Under the pieces are notes generated by a model. That model was not told where the DNA came from and did no database searches. It was given only the letters and a program-made list of their open reading frames with translations. Below, one piece after another: positions 19,154 through 27,728 of a stretch of DNA of 64,000 nt (position 1 is the stretch's first letter; each line of letters begins with the position of its first letter). This stretch comes from Actinomadura sp. DC4. Lineage in GTDB: Bacteria; Actinomycetota; Actinomycetes; Streptosporangiales; Streptosporangiaceae. The position numbers and the translations under genes are program-made. The DNA lies in contig NZ_JAUEQY010000004.1 in assembly GCF_030406325.1 (NCBI RefSeq), positions 186,001-250,000 on the forward strand, in the 5' to 3' direction.

Positions 19154-20329
19154 GTGCGCTGGCCGAGCCGCCGCCGCATGTTGCCGACGCTCATCGGCAT
19201 ATCACTGGTCACCACGATCGTCGCCGACGTCGCCGTCGTCGTCGCTCGTGACCAGGGCGGGCATACCGCCGGACCGAGCGCCGACAGCCTCGTCGCCGCC
19301 GCGGACACGACCGGCTACACGCCCGGTGCCGTCTCGCCGCTGCAAAAAGCGGTCGTCCCGCACGTCCTCGCGGCGTCCGGGCAGACCATCCCGGCGGCCG
19401 ACGTCGAGGCCGTCCGCCATCTGAAGGGCGTCAAGTCGGCCGAGGTCGTCGACGCGGCACGCGCGCTCGTCGCCGGCAAGCGCGTCGGCGTGATGGGCGT
19501 CGAGCCCTCCACGTTCCGCGCGTACACCCCCGAGGCCAGCGCCAAGTCCGACGCGCTGTGGCGCAACATCTCCGGCGGCGACGTCGCCATCTCCTTCACG
19601 ATGGGCAAGGACGGCGGCATCCCGCTCGCCTCCTGGACCCAGATCGGCGGCTCGGACCACAAGACGTCCGTACGCGTCGGCGCGTACGCCACGATGGGCA
19701 TCGGCCAGGTCGACGCGGTCGTCTCGCACGCCACCGCGCAGACCATCGGCATGCCGTCGGGCAACGCACTGCTGGTCAGCGCACCGCACACCGACGTCAC
19801 CAAGCTGCGCAAGTCGCTCGCCAAGGTGCTGCCGCGAGACGCCAAGACCGCGGCCCTCGAATCGCGCTACGACGGCACGTCCACCCCGGGCGGCACGCCC
19901 GCGGGCAACGGCAGGGTGATGACCGCGCCCGAGGTCAACACGGCCATCCGCGCCGCCGAGTCCAAGATCGGCATGCCGTACGTCTGGGGCGGCGAGTCCG
20001 ACGCCGAGGGCGGCTACGACTGCTCCGGTCTCGTCCAGTGGGCCTTCGCCAAGGCCGGCATCCGCATGCCGCGCACCGCCGACATCCAGGCGTTCACCGG
20101 CTGGCGGCTGCCGTACAGCCAGGCCCAGCCGGGCGACCTGCTGACCTGGAAGAACGACCCGACCTTCAACGGCGTCTCGCACATCGCGATCTATCTGGGC
20201 AACAACAAGATGGTGGTCGCGCCGCACACCGGCACCGACGTGCAGATCCAGACGGTCTACATGCGCAACTTCTGGGGCGCGATCCGGGTCAACCCGCAGC
20301 TCGCCGCCCGCAAGGCCGGCGGCGCCTGA
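19154..20329 (+). CDS. Secreted NlpC/P60 peptidoglycan hydrolase
   Basis: 391 residues. Signal/anchor region 1-32 (RRRMLPTLIGISLVTTIVAD), a ~220-residue N-terminal region without recognised domain, and a C-terminal NlpC/P60 domain: catalytic Cys in GGYDCSGLVQWAF, His in GVSHIAIYLG and a third polar residue His in VVAPHTG. Cleaves stem-peptide bonds in the cell wall. GTG at 19154 with GAGGAGG upstream. Converges with the TetR gene, six bases apart. Confidence 0.9.
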   Translation: MRWPSRRRMLPTLIGISLVTTIVADVAVVVARDQGGHTAGPSADSLVAAADTTGYTPGAVSPLQKAVVPHVLAASGQTIPAADVEAVRHLKGVKSAEVVDAARALVAGKRVGVMGVEPSTFRAYTPEASAKSDALWRNISGGDVAISFTMGKDGGIPLASWTQIGGSDHKTSVRVGAYATMGIGQVDAVVSHATAQTIGMPSGNALLVSAPHTDVTKLRKSLAKVLPRDAKTAALESRYDGTSTPGGTPAGNGRVMTAPEVNTAIRAAESKIGMPYVWGGESDAEGGYDCSGLVQWAFAKAGIRMPRTADIQAFTGWRLPYSQAQPGDLLTWKNDPTFNGVSHIAIYLGNNKMVVAPHTGTDVQIQTVYMRNFWGAIRVNPQLAARKAGGA

Positions 20330-20335
20330 GCCGGC

Positions 20336-20953
20336 TCACAGCGGGCAGCCGGCGACCAGGAAGTCGATGCCCTCGTCGAGCAGCTCCAGCAGGTCGCCCT
20401 GCCCGCCGTCCTCCACCCACCGGGTGAGGGTCGTCTGCCAGACGCTCAGCACGGCGGCGGCGAACCACCGGGTCCGCAGGTCCTCGGGCGGGCGGCCCAG
20501 CCGTTCGGCGAAGACCTCGACGACGAGGTCCTGCGTCTCCCGCATGTGGTCGAACTGACGGGCCCGCAGCGCGCTCACCGACAGCATGAGCCGGCTGCGT
20601 TCGAGCATCCGCTGCCGCTCATTGGTGAGCATGCCGCCGATGATCTCGTGCAGCATGTTGTGCGCGGCGGCCGCCGGAGACAGCTCCGGCGGCTGCGCGC
20701 GCAGCGACGCCACGATGAACGGGTCGTACTCATCGGCGAGGACCGTGTCCTCTTTGGTGGGGTAGTAGCGGAAGAACGTGCTGGGGGAGACCTCCGCGGC
20801 CTCGGCGATCTGCTCGACCGTCGTGGCCTCGTACCCCTGCTCGCGGAAGAGCCGGAGCGCGTGCTCCTGGATGGACCGGCGCGTCTTCAGCTTCTTGCGT
20901 TCGCGAAGGCCCAGTTTCTCTTCCAGCGGGTGTTCAAGCGGAGGCGTACTCAT
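20336..20953 (-). CDS. TetR family transcriptional regulator
   Basis: 205 residues. N-terminal helix-turn-helix (RRSIQEHALRLFREQGYEAT then VEQIAEAAEVSPSTFFRYYP) and a TetR_C helical ligand domain (MftR-like, with RWFAAAVLSVWQTTLTRWVE). ATG at 20953 overlaps the end of the MFS gene by 20 bases, so the two are co-transcribed and coupled. It most likely represses the MFS pump gene; operator candidates are the repeats at 22464-22527. Confidence 0.88.
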   Translation of the reverse strand: MSTPPLEHPLEEKLGLRERKKLKTRRSIQEHALRLFREQGYEATTVEQIAEAAEVSPSTFFRYYPTKEDTVLADEYDPFIVASLRAQPPELSPAAAAHNMLHEIIGGMLTNERQRMLERSRLMLSVSALRARQFDHMRETQDLVVEVFAERLGRPPEDLRTRWFAAAVLSVWQTTLTRWVEDGGQGDLLELLDEGIDFLVAGCPL

Positions 20954-22463
20954 GCTCTGATTGTCCGTCAGCCACGCCCTGCGCCGCACCCGGGCGCGGA
21001 AGCAGGAGCACCGCGATGACTGCGGCGAGCAGCATGATGCCCGCTCCCACGGCGAGCGTGAGGTCCATGCCGTGGACGAACGCCGAGCGCACCGACCGGA
21101 GCAGGCCGCCGTCGTGCAGCCGTCCCGCCACCGCGAGGCCGCCGCCGACCTTTTCGCGCGCCGCGCCGGCGGCGGCCGGCGGCAGGCCCGTGACGTCCAC
21201 CCGGCCGCGGTAGCCCGAGGACAGCAGGCTGCCGAGGACGGCCGCGCCGAACGCCCCGCCGACGAGACGGATCGTCATGAGCACGGCGGAGCCCACGCCG
21301 GCGCGTTCGGCGGACAGCGCGCTCATCGCCGCGGTCATCGACGCGGGCAGCACGAACCCCATGCCGAGGCCGGTCACGGTCAGCCAGGCCGCGGCCGTGC
21401 CGTATCCGGTGCCGGCGTCGCTGAACGCGCCCCAGACCATGCCGGCGGCCATGACCGCGCTCCCGCCCGCGATGACGGCGGCGCCGCCGTACCTGGCGAC
21501 GAGGCGCGGGCTCAGCCGCGAGGCGGCCATCAGCCCGCCGATGAGCGGGAGCAGCCGCAGGCCCGAACCGAGCGCGTCGGCACCGAGGACGCCCTGGAAG
21601 TACTGCGGGGTGACGAACAGGACGCCGAACAGGGCGAAGGTCAGCAGGGTCGCGGGCAGCGCCCCGCCGGTGAAGTTCCGGTCGCGGAAGAGGCCGAGGT
21701 CGATCAGCGGCCGCGCGGCCCGCCGGGTCCAGGCCACGAACGCGGCCAGGAGCACCGCGCCGGCCGCCAGGACGCCCCAGACGCGCGCGTCGCCCCATCC
21801 GTACTTGTCCTGCTGGATGGCGCCGTACACGAGCGCGACGAGCCCGGCGGTCGAGAGGAGCAGACCGGCGTAGTCCGGCCGCGGCGCGGTCGCCGAGCGG
21901 GACTCGGGGATCAGGACCATGCCGAGCACGAGCGCGAACGCCGAGACCGGGATGTTGATGAAGAAGATCGAGCCCCACCAGAAGTGGTCGAGCAGGTAGC
22001 CGCCGATGATGGGGCCGAGCGGCAGGCCGAGGAAGGACGCGGCGGCCCACGCGGCGAGCGCCTTGGCCTGCTCTTCCTTGGGGAAGACCACGAGCATCAC
22101 CGACATCGCGAGCGGCGTGATGACCGCGGAGCCGATGCCCATGAGCGTGCGGGCCGCGATCAGCGCGCCGGGGCTCGACGCGTACGTGGCCAGTACCGAG
22201 GCCAGCAGGAAGACCGCGATGCCGCCGAGCAGCACCTTCTTGCGGCCGTAGCGGTCGCCGAGCAGCCCGCCGGGGATCAGCAGGGTGGCCGAGACGAGCG
22301 TGTACGAGGCGACGATCCACTGCAGGGCGCCGGTGCTCGCGTGCAGCTCGGAGGACAGGGTCGGCAGGGCCACGTTGAGCGCGGTCAGGTCGAGGCTGAC
22401 CGCGAGCAGGATGACGACGAGGGCGCCCAGCACCCACCACCGCCGGGTCCCGAGGGATTCCAT
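20934..22463 (-). CDS. MFS drug-efflux transporter, DHA2 (EmrB/QacA) family, 14 TM
   Basis: 509 residues with 14 predicted membrane helices. Family motifs: LTALNVALPTLSSELHASTG in helix 1, GDRYGRKKVLLGG after helix 2 (motif A), and an Arg/Gly motif in helix 5 (LGLPLGPIIGGYLLDHFWWG). Proton-coupled export of hydrophobic or cationic drugs. ATG at 22463 with AAAAGGAG eight bases upstream. Operon with tetR downstream. A reverse-strand TTGACA (22529-22524) may be its -35. Confidence 0.92.
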   Translation of the reverse strand: MESLGTRRWWVLGALVVILLAVSLDLTALNVALPTLSSELHASTGALQWIVASYTLVSATLLIPGGLLGDRYGRKKVLLGGIAVFLLASVLATYASSPGALIAARTLMGIGSAVITPLAMSVMLVVFPKEEQAKALAAWAAASFLGLPLGPIIGGYLLDHFWWGSIFFINIPVSAFALVLGMVLIPESRSATAPRPDYAGLLLSTAGLVALVYGAIQQDKYGWGDARVWGVLAAGAVLLAAFVAWTRRAARPLIDLGLFRDRNFTGGALPATLLTFALFGVLFVTPQYFQGVLGADALGSGLRLLPLIGGLMAASRLSPRLVARYGGAAVIAGGSAVMAAGMVWGAFSDAGTGYGTAAAWLTVTGLGMGFVLPASMTAAMSALSAERAGVGSAVLMTIRLVGGAFGAAVLGSLLSSGYRGRVDVTGLPPAAAGAAREKVGGGLAVAGRLHDGGLLRSVRSAFVHGMDLTLAVGAGIMLLAAVIAVLLLPRPGAAQGVADGQSEHEYASA

Positions 22464-22527
22464 GACACTTTCTCCTTTTCGATGGTGGATGTCTTATGAC
22501 AGTAACTACCAAAAAGGAGAGAGTGTC
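22464..22527. promoter_or_regulatory. 16-bp inverted repeat spanning the MFS ribosome site and promoter
   Basis: GACACTTTCTCCTTTT (22464-22479) is inverted as AAAAGGAGAGAGTGTC (22512-22527) with one mismatch; 32 bases lie between, with a TGTC-N4-GACA centre (22490-22501). The proximal arm includes the MFS Shine-Dalgarno; the distal arm looks like a mirrored copy of it facing the other way, and overlaps the TTGACA. A transcript crossing both arms could fold and hide the ribosome site, or the arms may bind TetR. Confidence 0.5.
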
Positions 22528-22563
22528 AACATAGGAGAGTGCTTGGTCCATACGTCGATAGTG

Positions 22564-22579
22564 TGTAATTATGATTACA
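22564..22579 (+). promoter_or_regulatory. Palindrome/-10 overlapping the start codon of the next gene
   Basis: TGTAAT-N4-ATTACA; the final A is the A of the ATG at 22579. TGTAAT is also a good -10, with TTGGTC 15 bases upstream as a weak -35. That arrangement predicts a leaderless message with an operator on the promoter. Confidence 0.5.
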
Positions 22580-23100
22580 TGACTACGGATGAAGGACTGG
22601 ACAAGCTGCGAGGCTGGTTCTCCGGCCGCCTGCCCGAGGACTGGTTCGAGGGAGCGCCCGAGGTCGTGCTCGACCGCGAGGAGATCAGCGTGGTCGGCCG
22701 GCTGGCCGAGCCCGAGGTGGCCGAGGGCGCCTCGCCGGCGGAGCGCTCCGGCGCGATCGCCGGGCATGTGCAGCGTTTCCGCGAGGAGACGCGCGAGCGG
22801 CGCATCGACATCGCCCGTGAGGCCGAGCACCGGTTCGGCCGCAAGGTCTCCTGGGGTGTCGAGTGCGGCGATGAGACGGCGATGTTCACTCAGCTCTCGG
22901 TGCCGGTGATGACACGGTTGCGGCAGTCGGAGCGCAGGGTGCTCGACACGCTGGTGGAGGCGGGTGTGGCGCGCAGCCGCAGCGACGCCCTGGCCTGGTG
23001 TGTACGGCTGGTCGGCAAGAACGCCGACGACTGGCTGGGCGAGCTGCGCGACGCGCTCCAGCACGTCGAGCGCGCGCGGGCCGCGGGGCCTCAGGTGTGA
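22579..23100 (+). CDS. Conserved actinobacterial protein, possible ribbon-helix-helix C-terminus
   Basis: 173 residues, cytoplasmic, acidic. N-terminal region GWFSGRLPEDWFEGAPEVVL and DREEISVVGRLAEPEV is recognisable from hypothetical proteins across actinobacteria. The C-terminal part (~110-160: VPVMTRLRQSERRVLDTLVE, then SRSDALAWCVRLV) resembles a ribbon-helix-helix DNA-binding fold. No ribosome site precedes the ATG, in line with leaderless translation. Function unknown; DNA binding and autoregulation through the start-site palindrome is a guess. Confidence 0.75.
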   Translation: MTTDEGLDKLRGWFSGRLPEDWFEGAPEVVLDREEISVVGRLAEPEVAEGASPAERSGAIAGHVQRFREETRERRIDIAREAEHRFGRKVSWGVECGDETAMFTQLSVPVMTRLRQSERRVLDTLVEAGVARSRSDALAWCVRLVGKNADDWLGELRDALQHVERARAAGPQV

Positions 23101-23169
23101 CGGGGTACGGCCCGTGATCGCTAAAACCTGCCGGTAACGTACGCGAAACAACGCCGAATAATCGCAAGA

Positions 23170-23206
23170 GGTCTAAACAAAAGGTCTAATCCAAAGGTCT
23201 ATACCA
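23170..23206 (+). promoter_or_regulatory. Three tandem GGTCTA repeats upstream of pckA
   Basis: GGTCTA starts at 23170, 23183 and 23196 (13-bp period, each followed by A/T and Cs). The third forms GGTCTATACCA, close to the GntR-family (DasR-type, TGGTCTAGACCA) operator. A -10-like TATAAA is at 23247-23252, so the array sits about 40-77 bp upstream of it. Suggests control of gluconeogenesis by a GntR-type regulator not encoded here. Confidence 0.55.
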
Positions 23207-23326
23207 ATGGTGGGAATGGACGTTCGCTAACGCGCCCCGGCCATGTTATAAATCGTTCCTCCGGGTACACTCGGAAAAACCCCTGGTTAATCCGCCGAGG
23301 GGGTGTCCCTGCTTGAAGGAGCGATC

Positions 23327-24862
23327 GTGGCGTACGAAGTGAAGGCCGGTTCCATCGAGTGGAACCCCGGCCCAGCGCGACTGCGTGAACTCACCGAGAA
23401 GATGCCGAACTCGTCGGTGACGGAGTTCGGCAACGTCGTCGTGAAGGCACGCGTCGACAGCCGGAGCGCCAAGTCGACCTACATCGTCGAGGACTCGACC
23501 AACACCACCAAGCAGACGATCACGCGAACCGAGTACGACCGGGTGGCCGCCGTCCAGGAGGATTACCTCGCCCACGAGGACGTGGTCGTGGTCGACGGCT
23601 ACATCGGCAGCGACCCGGAGTTCCGCACCCGGGCGCGGCTCGTCATCGAGGCGTCCAACGCCAACGTGGCCGGGATGCAGCGGCAGCTCTACTACCCCGT
23701 CGGCGAGGACTACGACCCCGCCACGTGGGACCCGCACACCACGGTCATCTACACGCCGAACCTTCCGATGGAGGGTTACCCGAACGACCGCCTCATCGCC
23801 GTCGATCTCAATTCCAACATCACGCGCGTCTTCAATTCGGACTACTTCGGTGAGTCCAAAAAAGGCGGCCTGCGAATGTGGAACAACATCGTCTATGGCC
23901 GCGGCGGCCTTTCTTTGCACGCCGGATGCAAGGTGATTCCGACAGGCGGCGAGAACAAGACCGTCCTGATCGTCGGGCTGTCCGGCACGGGGAAGACCAC
24001 CACCACGTTCACCACTCAGCTCGGCAGCAAACCCGTCCAGGACGACTTCATCGCGCTGATGCCGGAGGGCCGGGTCTACACGACCGAGAACGGCTGCTTC
24101 GCCAAGACCTTCGGGCTCGACCCGGAGTTCGAGCCGACGATCTACCGGGCCACGGTCAAGCCGGACGCCTACCTGGAGAACGTCTCCGTCGACGAGGACG
24201 GGAAGGTCGACTTCTTCGACACCTCCTACACCAAGAACGGCCGTACGACCTGGCCGTTCAAGTACGTCGACCCGTGGCCGGCCGACCAGGTCGACCCGGC
24301 GGAGTTCCTGCTCATCCTCAACCGCAACGAGAACATCGTTCCCGGTGTGGCACGGCTGGACCGCGAGCAGGCGGCGGCGTACTTCATGCTCGGTGAGACC
24401 ACGGGCACCAGCGCCGGCGGCAAGGACGAGGAGGGCAAGTTCCTCCGCGTCCCCGGCACCAACCCCTTCTTCCCGCGCGACATGGCCGACATGGGCAACC
24501 GCATGCTCGAGCTGCTCGACGGCCACGAGATGAAGGTCTTCGTCCTCAACACCGGCCGCGTCGGCGGCGGGGACGGCGACGAGCGCAGCAAGAAGGTCAA
24601 GATCCCGCACTCCTCCGCGATCGTGCAGGCCATCGTCGAGGACACCATCGAGTGGGAGCAGGACCCCGACTTCGGTTACGACGTCGCCGCCTCCCTGCCC
24701 GGCATCGACGACCCGGAGATCCTGCAGCCCAAGCGCCTCTACGAGCGCCAGGGCCGGCTCTCCGAGTACAACGCGATGGTGGAGCGCATGAAGTCCGAGC
24801 GGCGTGAGTACCTCATGTCGTTCCGCGGGCTCGACGAGGCCATCGTCAAGTCCATCCGCTGA
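23327..24862 (+). CDS. pckA: Phosphoenolpyruvate carboxykinase, ATP type
   Basis: 511 residues. Converts oxaloacetate plus nucleotide to PEP, the entry step of gluconeogenesis. Phosphate-binding loop GLSGTGKTTTTF, followed by QDDFIALMPEGRVYTTENGC (kinase-2 metal site), Arg in RNENIVPGVARLDREQAAAY and the LGETTGTSAGG adenine loop. These are ATP-type features; the GTP type has a Cys-containing loop. Somewhat shorter than the E. coli enzyme (540). GTG at 23327 with AAGGAG 5 bases upstream. Monocistronic, closed by the hairpin at 24870. Confidence 0.9.
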   Translation: MAYEVKAGSIEWNPGPARLRELTEKMPNSSVTEFGNVVVKARVDSRSAKSTYIVEDSTNTTKQTITRTEYDRVAAVQEDYLAHEDVVVVDGYIGSDPEFRTRARLVIEASNANVAGMQRQLYYPVGEDYDPATWDPHTTVIYTPNLPMEGYPNDRLIAVDLNSNITRVFNSDYFGESKKGGLRMWNNIVYGRGGLSLHAGCKVIPTGGENKTVLIVGLSGTGKTTTTFTTQLGSKPVQDDFIALMPEGRVYTTENGCFAKTFGLDPEFEPTIYRATVKPDAYLENVSVDEDGKVDFFDTSYTKNGRTTWPFKYVDPWPADQVDPAEFLLILNRNENIVPGVARLDREQAAAYFMLGETTGTSAGGKDEEGKFLRVPGTNPFFPRDMADMGNRMLELLDGHEMKVFVLNTGRVGGGDGDERSKKVKIPHSSAIVQAIVEDTIEWEQDPDFGYDVAASLPGIDDPEILQPKRLYERQGRLSEYNAMVERMKSERREYLMSFRGLDEAIVKSIR

Positions 24863-24869
24863 TCGTCGG

Positions 24870-24895
24870 GCCTCCCGGCAGTGTCGCCGGGAGGC
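24870..24895 (+). terminator. Terminator of pckA
   Basis: 10-bp perfect stem GCCTCCCGGC/GCCGGGAGGC with a six-base loop, 7 bases after the stop. Confidence 0.8.
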
Positions 24896-25077
24896 CGCGT
24901 CTGACGTCCGCTCCTCGGGCCCGTCCCCGACCCAGGCTGGTCGGCGCGGGCGCACCGGTCCGAGTCGGCAGCCCGGCGTCGACGCGAGTTCATCCGTAAG
25001 GACCCCGCATCGCCCGCCGAGCGCGATAATCGATTGCTGACATAGCGAAAGCGCCGAAATGGGAGAGGGTGCGGCAC

Positions 25078-25839
25078 ATGAGCTTGCGGGACCTGGTCTA
25101 CAAGCTGTACGCACGACGGCTTGAGGCGAGGCTGAGTCCCGACGCGAACCCGCGCCACATCGGCGTCATCCTCGACGGCAACCGCCGGTGGGCGCGCTCG
25201 ATGGGGATCGCCGACATCAACAAGGGCCACCAGCGCGGTGCCGACAAGATCTCCGAGCTGCTCCAGTGGTCGCAGGACGCGGGCGTCGAGGTCGTCACCC
25301 TGTGGCTGCTGTCCACCGACAACCTCACCCGGCCCGCCGCCGAGCTCGAGCCGCTCCTCACGATCATCGAGAACACCGTGGAGGACCTCGCCGAGCAGGG
25401 CTGGCAGGTCAAGCCCGTCGGAGCGCTCGACCTCCTGCCCGACAAGACCGCCCGCGTGCTGAAGCACGCCGGAGAAATCACATCTGACGCTCCTGGGCTG
25501 ATTGTGAACGTCGCGGTTGGGTATGGAGGTAGGCGTGAGATCGCTGATGCGGTGCGCTCACTCCTGCACGAACAAGCGAGCAGGGGCACCAGCATCGAGG
25601 AACTCGCCGAGGTCCTCGACGTTGAGCACATTGCCGAGCATCTCTACACTCGCGGCCAGCCCGACCCGGATCTCGTCATCCGCACGTCGGGAGAGCAACG
25701 CCTCTCCGGCTTCATGCTCTGGCAGAGCGCCCACTCGGAGTACTACTTCTGCGAGGCCTTCTGGCCTGATTTCCGCAAGGTGGACTTCCTGCGGGCGATT
25801 CGCGCCTACGCCGCGAGAAATCGCCGCTACGGCTCCTGA
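25078..25839 (+). CDS. uppS: Isoprenyl transferase (cis-prenyltransferase, UppS family)
   Basis: 253 residues. Condenses isopentenyl diphosphate onto an allylic diphosphate to make a Z-polyprenyl diphosphate for cell-wall lipid carriers. Signatures HIGVILDGNRRWAR (Mg-binding Asp), TLWLLSTDNLTRP, and the C-terminal DPDLVIRTSGEQRLSGFMLW. The ATG at 25078 gives MSLRDLVYKLYARR as in related short actinobacterial enzymes; a GTG at 25069 is possible but too close to the GGGAGAGG. In mycobacteria the homologue here (Rv1086) makes a short Z,E-farnesyl product, so chain length is uncertain. Confidence 0.92.
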   Translation: MSLRDLVYKLYARRLEARLSPDANPRHIGVILDGNRRWARSMGIADINKGHQRGADKISELLQWSQDAGVEVVTLWLLSTDNLTRPAAELEPLLTIIENTVEDLAEQGWQVKPVGALDLLPDKTARVLKHAGEITSDAPGLIVNVAVGYGGRREIADAVRSLLHEQASRGTSIEELAEVLDVEHIAEHLYTRGQPDPDLVIRTSGEQRLSGFMLWQSAHSEYYFCEAFWPDFRKVDFLRAIRAYAARNRRYGS

Positions 25840-25963
25840 ACCCCCTGAGAGGCTTTGCCGAACGACCCGTTACGTCCGGGTTACTTATCGGCGTGCCTCT
25901 GTTCCCGGGTGGGTGGACGGCCGTAGCGTCGTACCAGGTCCCCCCGAGGAAAGGACGCCTTCT

Positions 25964-25978
25964 CAGGCGGTCCGCCTG
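25964..25978. promoter_or_regulatory. 15-bp perfect palindrome before phoH2
   Basis: CAGGCGG-T-CCGCCTG, 23 bp upstream of the phoH2 GTG and just before its AAGGAG. Operator or small hairpin near the ribosome site. Confidence 0.35.
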
Positions 25979-26001
25979 GGCAGGCGCCCGAAGGAGAACG
26001 A

Positions 26002-27309
26002 GTGGCCAGATCAGCCGCCACCCGGCGCACGTACGTCCTCGACACAAGTGTCCTGCTGGCCGACCCGGGTGCGCTGACCCGGTTCGCCGAGCACGAGGTC
26101 GTACTCCCGATCGTCGTGATCACCGAGCTCGAGGCCAAGAGGCACCACCCCGAGCTGGGCTACTTCGCTCGCAACGCCTTGCGGACGCTCGATGACCTTC
26201 GGGTCACGCACGGTCGTCTCGACGAGCCACTGCCCATAGGCGAAGAGGGTGGAACGGTCCGGGTCGAGCTCAACCACAGTGACCCGTCGGTGTTGCCGGC
26301 CGGGTTCCGGCTCGGTGACAACGACACGCGGATCCTGTCCGTGGCGCTGTCGCTGTCCCAGGAGGGTCATGATGTCGTTCTCGTGTCCAAGGACCTGCCC
26401 CTACGGGTGAAGGCCGCCTCGGTCGGGCTGACCGCCGAGGAGTACCGCGCCGAGTCCGTCGTCGAGACCGGGCACACCGGAATGGCCGAGCTGGAGGTCT
26501 CGGCCGACCAGCTCGAACTCCTCTACGACGCGGGCCGCCTCGAACTCGAGGAGGCGCGCGACCTGCTGTGCCACACCGGGCTGCGGCTGCTCTCGTCCGG
26601 CGGATCGGCCCTGGGCAGGGTCATGCCCGACAAGTCCGTACGCCTCGTACGCGGCGACCGGGAGGTGTTCGGCCTCCACGGACGGTCGGCCGAGCAGCGC
26701 ATCGCCCTGGACCTGCTCACGGACGAGGACGTCGGCATCATCTCCCTCGGCGGGCGCGCCGGCACCGGAAAGTCCGCGCTGGCCCTGTGCGCCGGTCTGG
26801 AGGCCGTGCTCGAACGCCGTCAGCACCGCAAGGTCGTCGTCTTCCGCCCGCTGTACGCCGTCGGCGGCCAGGAGCTGGGATACCTGCCCGGCACCGAGAA
26901 CGAGAAGATGTCGCCGTGGGGCCAGGCCGTCTACGACACGCTGTCGGCACTCACGACCCCGGAGGTCATCGAGGAGGTCCTCGACCGCGGCATGCTCGAG
27001 GTGCTGCCGCTGACCCACATCCGCGGCCGTTCGCTGCACGACTCGTTCGTCATCGTCGACGAGGCCCAGTCCCTCGAACGCGGTGTGCTCCTCACCGTGC
27101 TGTCCCGCATCGGCGCGGGTTCACGGGTGGTGCTCACCCACGACATCGCGCAGCGCGACAACCTGCGGGTCGGACGGCACGACGGCGTGGTGGCGGTGGT
27201 CGAGAAGCTCAAGGGTCACCCGCTGTTCGCGCACGTGACGCTGACGAGGTCCGAACGCTCGCAGATCGCCGCCCTGGTGACGGACATGCTCGGCGACGTC
27301 GGCGCCTGA
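26002..27309 (+). CDS. phoH2: PhoH2: PIN ribonuclease fused to PhoH ATPase/helicase
   Basis: 435 residues. PIN domain ~8-140 with acidic catalytic residues ([46 protein letters not shown]), then a PhoH ATPase (~235-430): Walker [17 protein letters not shown], Walker [17 protein letters not shown] and the arginine-finger region [15 protein letters not shown]. Family members unwind and cleave RNA. GTG at 26002 with AAGGAG. In mycobacteria a small antitoxin gene precedes phoH2; I found no convincing equivalent in the 162-bp gap. Confidence 0.93.
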   Translation: MARSAATRRTYVLDTSVLLADPGALTRFAEHEVVLPIVVITELEAKRHHPELGYFARNALRTLDDLRVTHGRLDEPLPIGEEGGTVRVELNHSDPSVLPAGFRLGDNDTRILSVALSLSQEGHDVVLVSKDLPLRVKAASVGLTAEEYRAESVVETGHTGMAELEVSADQLELLYDAGRLELEEARDLLCHTGLRLLSSGGSALGRVMPDKSVRLVRGDREVFGLHGRSAEQRIALDLLTDEDVGIISLGGRAGTGKSALALCAGLEAVLERRQHRKVVVFRPLYAVGGQELGYLPGTENEKMSPWGQAVYDTLSALTTPEVIEEVLDRGMLEVLPLTHIRGRSLHDSFVIVDEAQSLERGVLLTVLSRIGAGSRVVLTHDIAQRDNLRVGRHDGVVAVVEKLKGHPLFAHVTLTRSERSQIAALVTDMLGDVGA

Positions 27310-27325
27310 CCCCGATCTCTCTTCG

Positions 27326-27354
27326 GCCCCCCGGTGCGTGACGCGCCGGGGGGC
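27326..27354 (+). terminator. Terminator of phoH2
   Basis: Nine-bp G/C stem (GCCCCCCGG/CCGGGGGGC), continuing inward through GCG-TGA-CGC after one mismatch; 16 bases after the stop. Confidence 0.8.
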
Positions 27355-27397
27355 TCTCGTCACGCACCGGAGCGGCAGGCGATCTTCGTGAGGTCAG

Positions 27398-27413
27398 TGT
27401 GACGAAGCTCACA
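27398..27413. promoter_or_regulatory. Perfect CRP/FNR-family palindrome
   Basis: TGTGA-N6-TCACA, the exact consensus for cAMP receptor protein in E. coli and mycobacteria. It lies 315 bp upstream of the cell-wall protein gene and 44 bp beyond the phoH2 terminator, so only the downstream gene is a plausible target. Confidence 0.65.
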
Positions 27414-27728
27414 GTGTAGGCGCTCAACCTTAGAAATGCCTGTTAGCGGGGTGAATTCAACCCTCTGTTCCTAGTGTGGCGTGATTCGACGTGAGATCAG
27501 TCACGTCATTCCGGTTGCGGGGTACCCCCTGTCGTCGTGCAGTGTGGGGCGCCGTAAGCACTCCTGTGGGACAGCCCCCAGTCCCGGCGTTCGCCCCCTC
27601 GTACGCCGCATCCGGAGGGCCTTCCCACCCAGGGATTCGACCGGCCGCGTCATGCGGGGCTGTGTCGGCTCCGGGGTGAAGACATTCGTGCGTGTGCCCA
27701 TGTGCGTACGACCTTCGGAAGGACCGCC
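27414..27728 (+). other. Long leader/promoter region of the transglycosylase gene
   Basis: 315 bp without a credible gene. Short open frames here have no ribosome site. One GGGGTGAATTC recalls part of a c-di-AMP riboswitch, but the other conserved blocks are not found. No clear -35/-10 pair identified. Confidence 0.4.

Noticed and set aside
25840-26001. PhoAT-like antitoxin gene upstream of phoH2
   Set aside because: The only frame (GTG 25893) lacks a ribosome site and runs out of frame into phoH2.
27625-27660. tRNA T-arm-like sequence on the reverse strand
   Set aside because: No cloverleaf, anticodon arm or acceptor stem could be built around it.
27414-27728. c-di-AMP (ydaO) riboswitch before the transglycosylase gene
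   Set aside because: Only one block (GGGGTGAATTC) resembles the motif; the other conserved segments are missing in order.
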